Shown here piece after piece: positions 60,881 to 64,000 of a DNA stretch of 64,000 bases. Both the position numbers and the translations under genes were made by a program. The stretch is from Tamarix chinensis. Lineage: Eukaryota; Streptophyta; Magnoliopsida; Caryophyllales; Tamaricaceae. Under the pieces are notes generated by a model. It was not told the DNA's origin. It searched no databases and saw nothing but the letters and a program-made list of their open reading frames with translations. Each line of letters opens with the position of its first letter. Position 1 is the first letter of the stretch. The DNA is taken from assembly GCA_030549775.1 (NCBI GenBank), contig CM060177.1, positions 33,262,514 to 33,326,513 of the forward strand, given 5' to 3'.

Positions 60881-62328
60881 CGGTTATTTCCAGCCTTCAC
60901 TGAATTATAACTTCCCTTTCTCTCTAAACAGACGCTCAACTGGCTACAAACAAAAAGTCTTCTACATAGTCACCCATGAACTTGGTCATGTATCTACCAC
61001 CACCAACTACCAATACTTCCTTAGGTGCTGGACTATGGAGAAACCTCAACAAAATTTCTGTTTGACCAATCCTTCACGATAATTTTGAGATAGATGGGTA
61101 TGATGTCTTATTAACTAGGAAACTAGTAGGTAATATCTTGGTTGGAAGGTGGAGGGAAGTAAAGAATGGAAGTACTAGGGGTGTGTGGAGATGGTATGTT
61201 TTCTGAGCATATTTTTTGGAGGTGTTATTTTGACTATTTCTCTTACAGTAGTGAACTATAGAAACTATCATTTTCATGTGAGGAAATTTAGGGAAGAAAA
61301 AATAGTTTGCCCCATAACATAGTACAACCCTGCTCTCTCATGAATGCACTTGATTCTAGAGTTGTTGATCTTCTTTATATGTACTCATTAATGGCTATCG
61401 AATTTTGAGCTTCCTTGAGTGAATTCTTTAGCACCATCTGAATGTTCACTTTTATGGGTCAAAAAAATAATTTTGATAAAAGTTTTGATTTGTATTTCTT
61501 GCCTTATCATGCTTCTCATGCTTTGTGCGTTTTCATGTGTCTGAAATATTAGAGTCTGTTTGGTTCATGAAAAATTAAGTGGAAAGAAAAATATAGAGGA
61601 AAGAAAATTGAAGTAAAGAAAATGAAAGAAATTAATTTTCTTTCCTTTGTTTGGTTGTTGGAGAAAATTTTGTGGAAAATTGAATTTTTGGAAAATATTG
61701 TTAGTGTTTGGTATATAGAAAGAAAATTCTAAAAAAATTTAAATGTTATTATTTAAATATAATTATACATTTAATGTTATTACAAATATTATATTGATGT
61801 ATAAAAAATTACATAAATTTTCTAAAAAAATTATAAAAACTCCATAAAATCAATACTAATTCCAAATTTTTTTATAGAACTATTCTAAAATATTACATGA
61901 ATAACTTATAATAATTTTTTAAAAAAATATCTAAAAAAACCGTATTTAGGATGCAAACATGACGCATACGTATTTAGGATGCAAATTGCAGCCAATTGTT
62001 TTATGGAGCATACTATCATGATTCATTTTAACATTCATTCAATCTTCTTTCCAAGTGATTACAGTTCACTAACCACAATATTCAACTGTCTAGAAAGACT
62101 TTCCAGACCGCAATTTGAAGTTTGAAACCTCAGGAATGCCAGTATACCGACGCATCCAGTTGGATATGATATGCTAATAAAATACTAAAGGAGGCTTCCC
62201 AAATCTCCTTGACTAACAACTATCCCTATACATAAGAGCAAGTTTAGCTCTTGTATCAGCAGAGGCGATGGAAAAATATCCGCCTCCAATTTTTTTAACA
62301 GCTAGGTAAGCAGTACGATCTGACACTT
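60881..62328. other. Intergenic region and 3' flank of the transporter gene
   Basis: No host gene seen in 60881-62000. 61553-61740 is rich in GAAAGAAAA / TTTTCTTTCC stretches that can pair with each other, with GAGTCTGTTTGGTT at one side and TTAGTGTTTGGTAT at the other, like a degraded MITE. The last few hundred bases before 62328 probably are 3' UTR of the minus-strand transporter gene. Confidence 0.4.
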
Positions 62329-63936
62329 CTACGCCTTCTTCTTCTTAATGTGATATGGGTATTTCTGATATATTGAAATGCTACTAATCACGAGAGGAAG
62401 AGCTACGAGGCAGTACGATGAAGGTGTTCTCCCGTCAAAAATCAATTGCAGCAATGCTGTAACAAGAAGGGCTGAAACAATGACAAAACCCTGCAGAGAA
62501 AAAACATATTCAAGCTCTATTATTATTATTATTATTAGTACAACTTCCAAGCAAAACAAGTATCCCTATATGACATCACCACCCACATCAAGAACAACAT
62601 ATAAAAATCATAGGACATAGGGTCATTATAGCAAGTGATTATGCCTTCCTCTCCAATCACGAAGACAGATAATCTAAGTTTTCATTCAACCGCACAAGAG
62701 GGCTCTTTAAAGTCCCAGTGTGTTGTGGCAGCGATGACAAAGAGAAGACACAGTGAGCTCCAGCGTACTCATGCAAAAGTCAACAATTAGTCCATACTCG
62801 GATTTCAATATCCAAGGTTCCCTATAATGGAAATTAGCCGTGTACTTGACCGTTATGAATCAGGTAGAGCTAGAAAAGAGAAGGGAACCTATTTTGGATG
62901 TGCGATTCTAGAGTAAATTACAACCACCATGAGGTTAGCCAGACAAAGGCAGACATCAGAATTCAGTAATCTTCAAGTGTAGAGAGAGAAAACTTGCCTT
63001 TCGGACACCACCTGCATAGCTTGTGACAAGGCCAACAAGAATTCCACCAAGGGCATTACTTATAACTGGGATCTGAAACACAACAATTCAATTGTAAATA
63101 CGCTTTAAAAACAGAATCAACCAAAAATAAAGCAGCAAAAGAATTAGATGACAAACAAGCAGCCAAAAGAGACCAATCATCGTAATTCATGAATCGTATT
63201 AATCAAGTGCATACATTAATCTTCATTTACTCACTCTTAACATGCAATAATTGTCTCTGGAGAACTCTGATAACAATCTAGCAGGTCAAACTTATTCAAC
63301 GTCTCAACCAGAACAAATTATATCAGGCTAAAATAGTGTTCACTATTTCTTAATTCAGAATGGAGAAAGAATTGCACCATCTGTAGAAATTAGCCTATGC
63401 ACTTCCTTTCAGTAAAGTGATAGAACAAAGAAATAGTAGCAATTGAAAAATAGAAAACAAAAAAGAATGCCCACAAAGTAAAAAACAAAAATAGCTGCTA
63501 GTTCTTAACTAAGTTACTGACTAGTAGGCTAAGCTACAACAATACTTTATAGGTTCTTATTTCAGGTAGAACTGTCAGCAATGTCACTCATGAAGGGCAA
63601 AAGAGTAATCAAAAACACCATTGACCTTTGAGTTCAAGTTCATATGGTTACATAGTTATATTGATATTTTGGTATTAATATGGTCAAGAACAAGAATGAC
63701 CATCAATATGAATAAGATTGATCACTTACCAAGCCATAATCATGACTGTGATTCATAAATAAGGTAAATATCATAAAGCAAAATAACATTACCCAAGTCC
63801 AAGGAGTCCAGCCATGAAAAAGTCCATGCTGCCTGATAGCTTTTCCATCAGGAGACTTGAAGGTACTAACCAACATGCATAGACTTCCAACAATAGACAT
63901 TTCTATAGTCATCAAGTATGATGAATGCTTCTTCAC
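62329..63936 (-). CDS. Nucleotide-sugar transporter (SLC35A / CMP-sialic-acid-transporter-like), last three exons; gene continues beyond the window
   Basis: Exons on the minus strand: 63936-63793 (48 codons, VKKHSSYLMTIEMS ... HGWTPWTW), 63072-62998 (25 codons, IPVISNALGG ... GGVRK) and 62490-62329 (GFVIVSALLVTALLQLIF ... IKKKKA, stop TAG). All joins are in phase 0. Splice sites: CTAG|GTGAAG, TGG|GTAATG, CAG|ATCCCA, AAG|GCAAGT (a GC donor) and GCAG|GGTTTT. The three hydrophobic helices and the GG(I/V)LVGLVTSYAGGVRKGF region are those of Golgi/ER nucleotide-sugar transporters, which exchange sugar nucleotides for the monophosphate. The C-terminus KKKA fits a dilysine KKXX ER-retrieval signal. 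Upstream exons lie beyond 64000. No defects seen; a genuine host gene. The exact substrate cannot be told from these exons. Confidence 0.88.
62491..62997 (-). other. GC-AG intron of the transporter gene
   Basis: 507 bp. Donor AAG|GCAAGT and acceptor TCTCTGCAG|GG. The only nearby GT (four bases further in) would break the frame, so the GC donor is required for a normal protein. Confidence 0.8.
62520..62537. repeat. (TTA)n microsatellite in the GC-AG intron
   Basis: Six TTA units, about 30 bp from the acceptor site on the minus strand. Confidence 0.85.
63073..63792 (-). other. GT-AG intron of the transporter gene
   Basis: 720 bp. Donor TGG|GTAATG, acceptor TTTCAG|ATCC. Nothing else recognisable inside. 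Confidence 0.8.
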
Positions 63937-64000
63937 CTAGAATGAATACATGTGCCAATTCCCTATCTGAATAATTTATGTCATTCCATGCCTGTAAATA

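Noticed and set aside
61553..61740. MITE with terminal inverted repeats
   Set aside because: The GAAAGAAAA / TTTTCTTTCC pairing is mostly low-complexity, and no clear terminal repeats or target duplication could be fixed.
1..64000. tRNA, rRNA or snRNA genes
   Set aside because: No cloverleaf with A and B boxes and no conserved rRNA or snRNA stretch was seen. The only tRNA-like signals are the primer-binding sites of the LTR elements.

Overview
This window looks like nuclear DNA of a flowering plant with a repeat-rich genome. It is AT-rich, microsatellites are common, and almost all recognisable coding capacity belongs to plant transposon families: hAT, LINE, two Ty3/gypsy lineages and CACTA. 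Only two ordinary host genes are visible. I cannot name the species.

Layout. 1-1640 is AT-rich DNA without a recognised gene. 1640-4016 holds a broken hAT transposase, and a 5'-truncated LINE (4017-6945) is inserted in it. A single-exon NHL/LEA-2 (NDR1/HIN1-like) gene lies at 7822-8388. 9412-16295 is a complete but inactivated Ty3/gypsy element on the minus strand, with 876-877 bp LTRs. 16681-43694 is best read as one autonomous-type CACTA element on the minus strand. It encodes a Tnp2 transposase and a second gene with TnpA-like and Ulp1-like parts. Two later insertions have stretched it to 27 kb: a non-autonomous CACTA (22474-26847), which sits exactly inside the Tnp2 reading frame with an AAA target duplication, and a Tekay/Del-type Ty3/gypsy element (28953-41897) with LTRs of about 4 kb.

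43698-46251 looks like part of an Athila/Tat-type retroelement that received the big CACTA. 46252-50605 and 51164-55148 are two diverged Tekay-like solo LTRs in opposite orientations. 55890-58539 is a second LINE, cut by one end of a third CACTA-type element (58540 onward). The minus-strand 3' exons of a nucleotide-sugar transporter gene (62329-63936, continuing past the window) close the window.

The main interest is the nest and its relative chronology, which target duplications and the interrupted reading frame support. Also notable are repeat arrays growing inside transposons: a telomere-motif minisatellite and hairpin-like arrays in the LTRs, and a 160-bp array in the inner CACTA. I found no tRNA, rRNA, CRISPR-like array or clearly new gene system. 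Domain names come from motif recognition by eye, not from database searches.
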